From Thiodiazotropha sp040506775 (lineage in GTDB: Bacteria; Pseudomonadota; Gammaproteobacteria; Chromatiales; Chromatiaceae), in the NCBI GenBank assembly GCA_040506775.1, contig JBEVWC010000027.1:62001-126000 (forward strand): a stretch of DNA of 64,000 nucleotides, in the 5' to 3' direction. A program made the translations under genes and the position numbers. The notes under the pieces are model-generated. The model did no database searches, had not been told where the DNA came from, and worked only from the letters and a program-made list of their open reading frames with translations. This document shows, one piece after another, positions 21,968 to 30,820 of the stretch (the stretch's first letter is position 1; each line of letters begins with the position of its first letter).

Positions 21968-24687
21968 AACCACCGCGCCTGAGCCTGATATCACGCATCA
22001 CCCTGCTGGTGCTCGGTTTTGAGATTGCCGCCTTCGGGGTCATCGGCTGGTTCTACTTCGATCATTTCCGCAGCTACAGCGAGGAGCACCTGCAAGAGCG
22101 CTTCGTACTGGTGGGCGAGATGCTCGGCAATGACGATCTCTCCCTCAGTGTAATCTCACGTCTCTCCCTCATCAGCCACATCCTGGAAGAGCCGGTCGAG
22201 GAAGGCGTGCTGATCGGCGGTAACGGCTACGTGATCAGCAGCAGCGACGCCACCCTGCTCGGCTATCCGGCGGAGGAGGTGGCATCCCTGAAGTCCTATC
22301 TCGACCACTGTGGTGATGCAGTACCCTGCCTGGTTCCCGAAGGCAAGCGTCTGACTGCAGTGATCAGGGTGTTGAACCCCACCACCGGGTCGCAGGCCTA
22401 CACGGTCCTGATCAGAGTCGACATGAGCGAAATAAGGGCCGAACAGACCCTGCTGATCTTCTGGGGAATCCTGGGATCCCTGGCATTCATCCTTCTCAGC
22501 TCTGCCGGTGTTGTCTTCATCGCCAGGCATTTCTACCAGAGCGAGCGGGATGTGGCACAAGTCAAGGAACAACTCGAACAGGCCCTGTGGTGCAGCGGCG
22601 ATGGCTGGTGGGATTGGGATGTCACCACCGGAGAAGCCTATTTCGACAAACGCTGGTGCGCCATGCTGGGCTATACCCAGGATGAAATCAGTCCGGACTA
22701 CAAGGGCTGGAAATCCCTGATCCATCCCGATGATCTGGATAAGGTGCTTGGGATCCTGGAAAGTCATCTGAATGGGGAGCGGGACGACTACAGCGCCGAG
22801 TTGCGGATGCGCTGCAAGGACGGCCACTGGAAGTGGATCCATACCCGGGGCAAGGCGGTGGAAAGAGACACATACGGTTACCCGATTCGCATGGCGGGCA
22901 CCCACAGTGACATCAGTGAACGAATCGCGATTGACGCCCGCTTGCGAAAGAGTGAGCAGCACTACCGGATGCTGGCTGAAAACTCGCCTCTGCCGATACA
23001 GGTGTTCGCTCCGGACGGCCATACATTACGGGTCAACAAGGCCTGGGAGGAGATGTGGGGTCTGAAACTGAAAGCGCTGAATGACTACAATCTGTTAGAG
23101 GACAAACAACTCAAGGAACTGGGGATCGTCTCGCTGTTGAAACGCGCCTTTAACGGTGAAACGGTCACCATTCATCCACATCCCTATGTCATCACGGGAT
23201 TCGACACCTCGCACAAGGATAAGGAGATGATCTGGCTGCGGGCGTTCAGCTACCCGGTATACGATGAAAACCGAAACCTGCAGGAAGTGGTGTTGATTCA
23301 GGAAGACGTCACTGCCGCCATCGAAGCCCAGCAACAGATCAACGGCCTGGCTTATCTCGACCCCCTGACCCAGTTGCCCAACCGGCGACTCATACTGGAG
23401 CGCCTGGAACGTGCCCTGGCATCGAGCAATCGTAACAATGCCCACGGCGGACTGTTGATGCTCGACCTGGATGATTTCAAATCACTCAATGACACCCATG
23501 GCCATGATGCGGGCGATCAACTGTTGATTGAAATCGCGCAACGGCTGCGCAAACTGATGCGCGAGAACGACACCACGGCGCGTCTTGGCGGTGACGAGTT
23601 CATTATCCTGGTCGAGGACTTGTCCGAAACCGAACACATGGCCGCCACCCAGTTGCAGACGATCGCCGAAAAGATCCGTGTCACCTTGGCGGCCACCTAT
23701 CGTTTCAACGACGGCGCAATCGAACACCACAGCACCCCCAGCATCGGCATCACCCTGTTCAAAGGACAGCAGACTCCGATCGATACCCTGCTCAAACACG
23801 TCGACGTGGCGCTGTACCAGGCCAAGGACGCGGGACGCAACTGCATCCGCTTCTACAACCTGGAGATGCAGAACCTGATCGACAAAAAACACAGCATGAC
23901 CGCCGCGCTGCGCAAAGACTTCGAGAACGGGGGCCTGGAACTTCACTATCAGCCGCAAACCGACCGCCAGGGGAGGATTATCGGATACGAGGCGCTGTTG
24001 CGTTGGTTTTCCCCGGACAGGGGCAGCATATCACCGGCACAGTTCATTCCCCTCGCTGAGGAATCAGGGCTCATCATCGATATCGGCCAATGGGTCATGG
24101 AACAGGCCCGAGAACAGTTGCTGCGCTGGGACAGCAACCCCCGCTTTGCAAACGTCGGTATCGCGGTCAATGTGAGTGCCCGTCAATTTCACCAGCCAGA
24201 CTTCATCGAACGAGTACAGCGACTGCTCAGCGAGTGCCCGAGCTGCGTGCCCAGACTGAAGCTTGAACTCACCGAAAGCGTGGTTCTGGACAATATCGAA
24301 TCGGTGAGAGAGAAGATGCTCCAGCTGAACGAATTGGGTGTGCAGCTGGCATTGGATGATTTCGGCACCGGTTACTCATCCCTGTCTTATCTCAAGCAAC
24401 TGCCCATCCGGGAGCTTAAGATCGATCGCTCCTTTATTCGCGACCTGGAAACCGACCCATCCGATCGAACCATCGTGCAGGCGATTCTGGCGATGAGCGA
24501 TTCATTCAACATCAGTGTGATCGCCGAAGGGGTGGAAACCCTGGAGCAGAAGAAACTCCTGGAAAAATTCGGCTGTCAGTATTTTCAGGGTTACCTGTTT
24601 GGAAAACCCATGTCCCTGGATTCCCTGTCCGGATTGGACAGCGATACCTCTCCGGGTTCACGAGAAACCATCAGAGACCCGCATTAA
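21964..24687 (+). CDS. Membrane PAS-PAS-GGDEF-EAL cyclic-di-GMP enzyme
   Basis: 907 residues: TM helix about 8-31, a periplasmic domain of about 130 residues, TM helix about 163-187, PAS domains about 205-325 and 330-450 (the first ending in the PAC-like GTHSDISERI), GGDEF domain with intact RLGGDEFII (motif at 542-546), and EAL domain with YEALLRW (676-678), ELTESVV, DDFGTGYSS and AEGVET, all intact. It could both make and break c-di-GMP; the net activity cannot be told. The four-base overlap with the binding-protein gene suggests that the periplasmic domain receives a ligand-bound partner. It controls surface or motile lifestyle by inference from the family. Confidence 0.93.
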   Translation: MKPPRLSLISRITLLVLGFEIAAFGVIGWFYFDHFRSYSEEHLQERFVLVGEMLGNDDLSLSVISRLSLISHILEEPVEEGVLIGGNGYVISSSDATLLGYPAEEVASLKSYLDHCGDAVPCLVPEGKRLTAVIRVLNPTTGSQAYTVLIRVDMSEIRAEQTLLIFWGILGSLAFILLSSAGVVFIARHFYQSERDVAQVKEQLEQALWCSGDGWWDWDVTTGEAYFDKRWCAMLGYTQDEISPDYKGWKSLIHPDDLDKVLGILESHLNGERDDYSAELRMRCKDGHWKWIHTRGKAVERDTYGYPIRMAGTHSDISERIAIDARLRKSEQHYRMLAENSPLPIQVFAPDGHTLRVNKAWEEMWGLKLKALNDYNLLEDKQLKELGIVSLLKRAFNGETVTIHPHPYVITGFDTSHKDKEMIWLRAFSYPVYDENRNLQEVVLIQEDVTAAIEAQQQINGLAYLDPLTQLPNRRLILERLERALASSNRNNAHGGLLMLDLDDFKSLNDTHGHDAGDQLLIEIAQRLRKLMRENDTTARLGGDEFIILVEDLSETEHMAATQLQTIAEKIRVTLAATYRFNDGAIEHHSTPSIGITLFKGQQTPIDTLLKHVDVALYQAKDAGRNCIRFYNLEMQNLIDKKHSMTAALRKDFENGGLELHYQPQTDRQGRIIGYEALLRWFSPDRGSISPAQFIPLAEESGLIIDIGQWVMEQAREQLLRWDSNPRFANVGIAVNVSARQFHQPDFIERVQRLLSECPSCVPRLKLELTESVVLDNIESVREKMLQLNELGVQLALDDFGTGYSSLSYLKQLPIRELKIDRSFIRDLETDPSDRTIVQAILAMSDSFNISVIAEGVETLEQKKLLEKFGCQYFQGYLFGKPMSLDSLSGLDSDTSPGSRETIRDPH

Positions 24688-24907
24688 ACAGCCTAACCTG
24701 ATCAGTCGCGTGAACAGTCAGGATCACGCTCATCCTGCTCCAGGATCCGCTTGAACGACCGCCGGACCAGGCCCTGACCCCGCTCGGAAACACCCACGCA
24801 ATCCGGTCTTATTTTCATCTTGGCCCAAGCCTGCCCTTCACCTATGATTGAACTCCCGGAACTCAACACAGAATCCAATACACTACAGCTCCGATGGAGG
24901 TTGAACC

Positions 24908-25342
24908 ATGAAAACTGCAATTCGGCGTACCCACAGATTGCTTCGCGCCAGTTTGATGATTGCCTCGATCGGATTCATCGCAACGGCGCTCGCTGAAGAG
25001 AACCCCGCGGCCCCGACAGAGGCCGCCCAGGAATCTTCCCAAAGCGTCACTGAAGCCGTCACGGAAACATCCAAAGAGGCATGGAGCAATACCAAGGAGG
25101 CCGCCGTCGAGGTCGGTGAAGCGGTTTCCGAAGGTTCCAAAGAGGCCTGGAGCAGCACCAAAGAGACTGCAAGCGGCATGGGCAAAGCGGTGACTGACGC
25201 CTCCAAAGAGGGATGGGAAAATACCAAAACCGGGGCCAAGGAAGGATGGGAGGCCGCCAAGGATACCGCCGCTGATGTCATGGACGCGGCGATGGGCAGC
25301 GGCAGTGAGAGTGCCGAACCGGCACCGGTTGAGACCAAGTAG
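24908..25342 (+). CDS. Exported LEA-like amphipathic repeat protein
   Basis: 144 residues with a signal peptide (SLMIASIGFIATALA-EE). The mature part is almost entirely charged/Ala-rich helix built from imperfect repeats such as SKEAWSNTKEAA, SKEAWSSTKETA, SKEGWENTKTGA, separated by GEAV/GKAV units; spacing is about 22-33 residues in multiples of 11. This resembles late-embryogenesis-abundant (group 3) or apolipoprotein-like proteins associated with desiccation or osmotic stress. An ATGGAGG ribosome site precedes the ATG. It stands alone between the GGDEF-EAL gene and tRNA-Ser. The exact role is unknown. Confidence 0.75.
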   Translation: MKTAIRRTHRLLRASLMIASIGFIATALAEENPAAPTEAAQESSQSVTEAVTETSKEAWSNTKEAAVEVGEAVSEGSKEAWSSTKETASGMGKAVTDASKEGWENTKTGAKEGWEAAKDTAADVMDAAMGSGSESAEPAPVETK

Positions 25343-25583
25343 ACCTACCCTGCGCAGTTCCCCGGACATGCCATCATCGCGCTACCATCGCTGAGCATAC
25401 CACCGCTCAGAGTTCATTCAGCGCCACATGCACGGGGAAAAACCAGAACCCCGCATCACGAGTGATACTTCGCCCGCTGAGCTTTCATGTTGGAAGCAGG
25501 AGACAGGAAGAGACTTCGGCTCGCCAGTCGCCGGCGGCGTCGATGGCAGCCTTCATTAAGTAATGGCCCGGCAAACGTTAAGA

Positions 25584-25674
25584 TGGCGGAGAGGGAGGGA
25601 TTTGAACCCTCGGATCCCGGAAAGGGATCACCTGATTTCGAGTCAGGCCCGTTCGGCCGCTCCGGCACCTCTCC
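25584..25674 (-). tRNA. tRNA-Ser (anticodon CGA), CCA encoded
   Basis: The minus strand gives acceptor stem GGAGAGG pairing with CCTCTCC at the 3' end, discriminator G and encoded CCA (25586-25584). The anticodon stem-loop CCTGA-CTCGAAA-TCAGG has CGA in the loop, reading UCG. A long variable arm (GATCCCTTTCCGGGATC) and the T-loop GGTTCAAATCC confirm a class II serine tRNA. Confidence 0.96.
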
Positions 25675-26092
25675 TGTTTGTGTCTGCGCCGCCTGTTTGA
25701 AGATCTGGTGGTGCAAACCGCTGTGCTTTTTACGATAAATCCGGTTTATTGTCCAATATCAATGCCGGATTATCGGAATTAGGTTACCAAGATACCCTGA
25801 GCGCCTGTTGAATCAAAGTCTGCTTCGATCCAGAGCGGCTAAACTGGGAAAAGTCCCAGGCATCCGTCTAACCGACCGATGTCGGGCTCTGTGCCTGATC
25901 ATACAGGCTCCTCCGCATCCGCTGGAATGAAGGTATGCGTAGCGTTCCGCCCCTTTCAAGCTATGATCCGGGGCTTTCCTCTGCTTTACTGAGTATCTGA
26001 GGGATTCGGGCGGCATGGAGGCCTGTGCTCAACGGGAGCCTGGACCCGTTTGCATTGTCATAACAAAAAGTAATCGCTCAAAATACGACCCG
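25675..26092. other. Gap between tRNA-Ser and mltF
   Basis: 418 bp. It must hold the tRNA promoter near its left end (minus strand) and the mltF promoter near its right end. No gene or repeat is seen; the minus-strand frame around 25813-26016 has no domain. Confidence 0.5.
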
Positions 26093-27523
26093 ATGTCATC
26101 GACCTTTCGCATAAAACTGCTGACCCTGTGCCTGACATTCGTCCTGGCCTATCTCAGTGGTTGCAGCATACCCCCACCACTGGTCGAGCGGATCAAGGAG
26201 TCGGGGGAACTGAGGGTGGTCACCCGCAACAGCGGCACCACCCTGTACGAGGGATCCGAAGGCCTCACCGGTTTCGAATACGACCTGGTACAACTGTTCG
26301 CCAAGGATCTGGGCGTCAAGGTTCACTTCATCATTCCCCAGAGTTTCGACGGTCTGCTGCCGAGCGTGATCAATGGCGACGCTCACCTGGCGGCGGCCGG
26401 CCTCACGGTCACCCCGGAACGGGAAGCGGAAATCCGTTTTGGCCCTCCCTACCAGGAGATCACTCAACAGGTGATCTACCGCACCGGCAGTAAACGACCG
26501 AGAAAGATCGAAGATCTGCTGGGCCGAGATCTGCACGTCCTTTCCGGCAGCAGCCATGAAGAGGAACTGCTGCGGCTGAAGAAGAAGTATCCGGTCCTGA
26601 CCTGGGTCAGCCACTCGGACCTGGAAAGCGCGGAACTGTTGCAGATGGTCGAAGACAAGGAGATCGAGTTCACCATCGCCGATTCCAACGAATTCGCGGT
26701 CACCCGACGCTTCATGCCCCACATCAAGGTGGGCTTCGACCTGACCAAACCGCAACCCCTGGCATGGGCCATGGCGCACGCGGAAGATGCCAGCCTGTAT
26801 AACGCCATGGAGTCCTTCTTCAACCGCATCCGTGAAGACGGCACCCTGTCCCAGTTGATCGAGCGCTACTACGGCCATATCGGGCGGCTCAACTTTGTCG
26901 AGCTGCGTACATTTGTCAAACATTACGACAATCGATTGCCCAAGTATCTGGACTTCTTCAAGGAAGCGGAACGGCTCACTGGTATCGACTGGCGACTGCT
27001 GGCTGCGATTGGCTATCAGGAATCCCACTGGAACCCCAAGGCAAAATCACCCACCGGGGTTCGGGGCATCATGATGCTCACCCTGGCCACTGCCGAGCAC
27101 ATGAAGATCGAAAGCCGCCTCGATCCGGAGCAGAGCATCATCGGCGGAGCCAAGTACCTGCGCTTCGTGGAGAACCGTTTACCCGACGACATCCCCGAAC
27201 CCGACCGCCTGTGGCTGACCCTGGCCGGTTATAACGTGGGCTTCGGACATGTGGAGGATGCCCGGGTACTCACCCAGCAACTCGGCGATGATCCCGACAA
27301 GTGGGCGGATGTGAAAAAGCACCTGCCCAAGTTGAGTCTGAAGAAGTGGTACAAGAACCTCAAACGGGGTTATGCACGGGGCAGTGAAGCAGTCAATTAT
27401 GTGGACAATATTCGCGCTTACTATGAGTTGCTGAAGTGGCAGTTACGCCAGACCGAAGCGAAGAAGAAAAGCGCACCGGATGACTCACCCCACGCGCTCT
27501 CCATCATTCCCGATGCCCTTTGA
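26093..27523 (+). CDS. mltF: MltF, membrane-bound lytic murein transglycosylase F
   Basis: Outer-membrane lipoprotein that cleaves peptidoglycan to 1,6-anhydromuropeptides. The ATG at 26093 (MSSTFRIKLL) is chosen because it puts the lipobox LSGC at Cys24; an earlier in-frame ATG would add 26 residues before the signal. Residues about 35-260 are an ABC-type solute-binding domain (GELRVVTRNSGTTLYEGSEG), followed by the SLT domain with the catalytic Glu310 in GYQESHWNPKAKSPTGV and the later AGYNVGFGH. Length 476 is standard. The C-terminal tail is Lys-rich. Confidence 0.95.
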   Translation: MSSTFRIKLLTLCLTFVLAYLSGCSIPPPLVERIKESGELRVVTRNSGTTLYEGSEGLTGFEYDLVQLFAKDLGVKVHFIIPQSFDGLLPSVINGDAHLAAAGLTVTPEREAEIRFGPPYQEITQQVIYRTGSKRPRKIEDLLGRDLHVLSGSSHEEELLRLKKKYPVLTWVSHSDLESAELLQMVEDKEIEFTIADSNEFAVTRRFMPHIKVGFDLTKPQPLAWAMAHAEDASLYNAMESFFNRIREDGTLSQLIERYYGHIGRLNFVELRTFVKHYDNRLPKYLDFFKEAERLTGIDWRLLAAIGYQESHWNPKAKSPTGVRGIMMLTLATAEHMKIESRLDPEQSIIGGAKYLRFVENRLPDDIPEPDRLWLTLAGYNVGFGHVEDARVLTQQLGDDPDKWADVKKHLPKLSLKKWYKNLKRGYARGSEAVNYVDNIRAYYELLKWQLRQTEAKKKSAPDDSPHALSIIPDAL

Positions 27524-27569
27524 CCGGTCATGATTATGACCGATTCAGGCGATAGATCCTGATCTGCCT

Positions 27570-27651
27570 GTAGCCTGGATGCAGCGTAGCGGAATCCGGT
27601 GGGGTTGGACTTCGATTCTTCCCGGGTTGCGCGTTGCTTCACCCGGGCTAC
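27570..27651. repeat. Family B palindromic repeat, copy 1
   Basis: Left arm GTAGCCTGGATGCAGCGTAG...GGAATCCGG, right arm CCCGGGTTGCGC...ACCCGGGCTAC. Diverged relative to the copies at 31938-32140 and 35003-35445. Confidence 0.8.
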
Positions 27652-27688
27652 CCATATGTAATCATCTAGTCCGGGCGATAGAGTAACC

Positions 27689-27769
27689 GTAGGTCGGGTT
27701 AGCGCAGCGTAACCCGACGATCAGCCCTAGCCACTTCATGTCGGGTTACGCTGCGCTAACCCGACCTAC
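27689..27769. repeat. Family A palindromic repeat, copy 4
   Basis: Arms GTAGGTCGGGTTAGCGCAGC and complement ending CCTAC at 27769, loop about 20 bp. Confidence 0.85.
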
Positions 27770-27842
27770 CCACTCGCGGGAGAGGGGCAGAATGGGGATA
27801 AACACACCTCCGCGTGAGCGCTCTTCAGCACTCAGCAATAGG

Positions 27843-28877
27843 TTACAGCCAATCGGTCAACTGCAGACCGAAGCCGATCCGGTGACTCCTGGCGTTATAG
27901 TCGATCAGGCTTTCACCATAGCCGTAGAAATACTGCATATATCCCCGCCAGTGGCGGTACAGGGGAAAGCTCCAGTCGAGTTGTGCGGTATCCCGGTTTT
28001 CCCCATCGAACAGATTGCGCAACATCAGACTGAAGGTCTGATCCTGGTGCTTGTAAAAGCCGTATAACTCATAATGTCCCAGGTAATCCTCGATGTCCGG
28101 ATTGTCATCATTGTCCTCGGGAATCCGGTACCAGGGTTTGATACCGAGAATGTAGTTGTCCTTCTCGAACAGGAAATTGGCATACAACCGGTTCCAGCTG
28201 CGGGACAGATACCCCCCTTGGCCGTTGGATTGGTGCACCACACCGAACTGCATCAGCTCATTGCGCCATCCCTGCCATTGCCACTCATCCGGCAGCAGGT
28301 CCGGGACCACCAGAAACAGTTCCGGTTCGTGGACCGTCTCACGAAACGGCGATGAGATGTCCCGGTTATAGGCCTGCCAGAACGACAGGTTGGTATAGGC
28401 GGCGTAGAGGTCGGTCCTGCTGCCGAACAATCCCTCCACCACCGGGATCTTGAAGCTCAGCTGAAACTTCATCTCGATCCGGTCATAGTCCGATTCGGGC
28501 AGGTTGTAGACACCATAGTTGGGCGTGTCGTTATAGGACGCCAACAGGACATAGTTCTGTTTGTGCGGGGAAAGTACAAACGGATTTGAACGGGTGGCCC
28601 GTTCGGCATCGATCCGGTTATCCACCAGGGATTCTTCGGGAAGCACCGGATCCAGGACGGGTTCAGTCGCCGGGGTGGACAGGGCTTCCTGGGCAACCGG
28701 CGTCACCGCGTTGTGACACTGTTCCCTGATGACCCCAACCGGCACATCCGCCTCCGCGGATTCGAAATATTCCAACAGGCAGGATTGATAGGCTGAGAGG
28801 GAATCCTCCGCTGCACCTGCGAGTCCCGGGAGGCAGGCGCACAAGCTCAGCGCCATGGGTACCAAGGGTTTTGTCAT
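27843..28877 (-). CDS. pldA: Outer-membrane phospholipase A (OMPLA)
   Basis: OMPLA is a 12-strand barrel that hydrolyses phospholipids misplaced in the outer leaflet. The 344 residues begin with a signal peptide (LSLCACLPGLAGA-AED) and a pre-barrel segment with a CX(about 20)C pair. The catalytic His-Ser pair is intact in QFGVVHQSNGQGG (His215, Ser217), followed by LSRSWNRLYANF; the protein ends in a C-terminal aromatic/hydrophobic strand GFGLQLTDWL. Lies 12 bp after tadA, same strand. Longer than E. coli PldA (289) mainly through the N-terminal extension. Confidence 0.93.
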   Translation of the reverse strand: MTKPLVPMALSLCACLPGLAGAAEDSLSAYQSCLLEYFESAEADVPVGVIREQCHNAVTPVAQEALSTPATEPVLDPVLPEESLVDNRIDAERATRSNPFVLSPHKQNYVLLASYNDTPNYGVYNLPESDYDRIEMKFQLSFKIPVVEGLFGSRTDLYAAYTNLSFWQAYNRDISSPFRETVHEPELFLVVPDLLPDEWQWQGWRNELMQFGVVHQSNGQGGYLSRSWNRLYANFLFEKDNYILGIKPWYRIPEDNDDNPDIEDYLGHYELYGFYKHQDQTFSLMLRNLFDGENRDTAQLDWSFPLYRHWRGYMQYFYGYGESLIDYNARSHRIGFGLQLTDWL

Positions 28878-28889
28878 ACTGCTAAACCG

Positions 28890-29399
28890 TCACTCTGCTT
28901 TCGTTTTGTTTTTCTGTTCCGCCCGCTTGCGTTGGAAAAAATTCCGCAGCAGCCTGGCACCCTCCTCTTCCATGAGTCCGCCCTCGACCCGGACCTGGTG
29001 ATGAAACCGGTCATCGGTGGGCAACAGGTTGAATACACTGCCGGCAGCACCGGCTTTGGGGTCGGGCGCCGCATACACCACCCGTTCCACCCGGGCATGC
29101 ACGATCGCACCGGCGCACATGATACAGGGCTCCAAAGTGACGTACAGGGTAGTGCCTGGAAGGCGGTAGTTCTGCTCGTTCAACCCCGCGTCGCGCAAGG
29201 CCACGATTTCCGCATGGGCGGTGGGATCCTGCAATCTGATCGGCCGATTCCAACCTTTGCCGATCACCCGACCCTGGTGCACCACCACAGCACCGACCGG
29301 TACCTCGCCCTCGGCTTGTGCGCTCTCCGCCAGTTCCAGGGCTAGCCGCATGAAATCTTCATCGGAGCGCATGGATGAATCAGGACTGGATGGCGTCAC
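28890..29399 (-). CDS. tadA: TadA, tRNA-specific adenosine deaminase
   Basis: Converts A34 to inosine in tRNA-Arg(ACG). The zinc-site motifs are present: TAHAEIVAL (His62, Glu64 as proton shuttle) and EPCIMCAGAI (Cys92, Cys95). Length 169 is standard. The first ATG is at 29399; an internal ATG at residue 10 (MRSDEDFMRLAL) matches the usual family N-terminus equally well. The C-terminal NFFQRKRAEQKNKTK tail is basic, fitting RNA binding. Coupled with pldA downstream. Confidence 0.95.
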   Translation of the reverse strand: MTPSSPDSSMRSDEDFMRLALELAESAQAEGEVPVGAVVVHQGRVIGKGWNRPIRLQDPTAHAEIVALRDAGLNEQNYRLPGTTLYVTLEPCIMCAGAIVHARVERVVYAAPDPKAGAAGSVFNLLPTDDRFHHQVRVEGGLMEEEGARLLRNFFQRKRAEQKNKTKAE

Positions 29400-30042
29400 C
29401 GGTTCAGAACCTAACCGGGATCATCCGGACGGATACCTTTGATCCCAGAACAGCAACATGACCGGTTGACTCGAACAACTTCGTAAACTCTTTGAAAGCC
29501 TGAAAAAACAATGCTTTTCAGTATATTGCAGCAGATCAGATCAAACAATCTGTTTCTTGATCAGCCACCCTGTGTCACCGAAGCAGCGGTCGCAACAGTG
29601 GTTGCGGAGTGCTGCATATCGGGTTGTGGCGTTGGCCATGCTCACGGCTTGTTTGATCCCCCCCTCCCCGGCCCTCTCCCGCAAGGGGAGAGGGGGAATA
29701 AAAACATCTGAGCACAGCTCACACCACAACTCAAAACTCAAACTTTTCAGATCATTACTCAATGCCAGAAGCCACTTTCAACAGGCCTGAACGCGATCGG
29801 GCAACCAGGATATGAGTCGCCTGAAACAGCATCGGCCGAGTCCGCAAGGCCGGACAGATTGCCGGTCTGGTTGAGTCGAAACTGGCGTAATTCTGGAGAA
29901 TCCATGCGGATATTGCGACACCCGATGTAAGAATTTGGAAGTGAATCACCGTTCCGGAGATTACCCACTGGACCCCGGCATCTCATGGGATTAACCTTCC
30001 TGGGAATTATTTTCCCGTTCCGTCCTGCTACTGCGAACACCC
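29400..30042. other. Intergenic region between tadA and minC (divergent)
   Basis: 643 bp carrying promoters for both sides by position. It contains a near-perfect palindrome CCCTCTCCC-GCAA-GGGGAGAGGG at 29672-29694, akin to the pyrimidine/purine palindromes at about 607-640 and 4910-4947. Other short frames show no domain. Nothing else is recognised. Confidence 0.55.
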
Positions 30043-30756
30043 ATGATAACCACCGGTACACAAAGCCTGTCCGCCACAACCCCCGGGGCCGAACTGAAGG
30101 CCGGTACCTTCACCCTGCCGACTCTGTGCCTGTCCGGTCTCGAACTTGAAGCGATTGACGAACTGTTGCACGCAAAGGTGGCCAAGGCGCCGCATTTCTT
30201 TCGTAACACCCCGGTAGTGCTCGACCTCACCCACTCTGCAGAGGGCTATGACAATGCGGACCTGGCCATCGCTATCGGTGCGGTGCGCGGATACGGTCTG
30301 GTGCCCATCGGGGTTCGCGGGGGTTCCAAGGAACAGCGCGAGCAGGCACGACTGCTGGAACTGGCGGTGTTTCCCCAGTCACAGCGAAGCAAACCCTCAA
30401 AGGCACCGGTACGACATATGGCTCAGGCAGCGCCAACCCGGATCGTGGATACTCCGGTACGCTCCGGGCAACGGGTCTATGCCAAAGGAGGTGACCTGGT
30501 ACTGCTCGCACCGGTCAGCAGCGGCGCCGAGGTGGTGGCGGACGGGCATGTACATGCCTACGCGCCGATTCGCGGCCGGGTGCTCGCCGGAGTTCTGGGT
30601 GATTCGTCCGCCTGTATCTTCTGCAAGGACCTGAATGCGGAACTGGTCTCGATCGCCGGGCGCTACAAAGTCAACGAGGATCTGGAACCGGGATATACGG
30701 GACGCTTCGTTGCAGTATCCCTCAAAGGCGATGCCTTGATCTTCAAAAAACTCTAG
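30043..30756 (+). CDS. minC: MinC, septum-site inhibitor
   Basis: MinC blocks FtsZ assembly away from midcell when recruited to the membrane by MinD. The 237 residues contain the N-terminal FtsZ-binding domain (LPTLCLSGLELEAIDELL, VVLDLTHSAE), a Pro/Ser linker, and the C-terminal beta-helix with RSGQRVYAKGGDLVLLAPVSSGAEVVADG and VHAYAPIRGRVLAG. Standard length. First gene of minCDE, 64 bp before minD. Confidence 0.96.
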   Translation: MITTGTQSLSATTPGAELKAGTFTLPTLCLSGLELEAIDELLHAKVAKAPHFFRNTPVVLDLTHSAEGYDNADLAIAIGAVRGYGLVPIGVRGGSKEQREQARLLELAVFPQSQRSKPSKAPVRHMAQAAPTRIVDTPVRSGQRVYAKGGDLVLLAPVSSGAEVVADGHVHAYAPIRGRVLAGVLGDSSACIFCKDLNAELVSIAGRYKVNEDLEPGYTGRFVAVSLKGDALIFKKL

Positions 30757-30820
30757 CGAACATTCGATCAACAAAACGGGAATCCCAGAGGGACTCCCGG
30801 TATTTCTCAGGAGCAATCAA

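Larger units (their letters stand above)
27524..27842. other. Repeat-filled gap between mltF and pldA (convergent)
   Basis: Both genes end into this gap. It contains a family B element (27570-27651) followed by a family A element (27689-27769). No gene is seen. Such paired palindromes between convergent genes may serve as bidirectional 3' ends. Confidence 0.7.
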
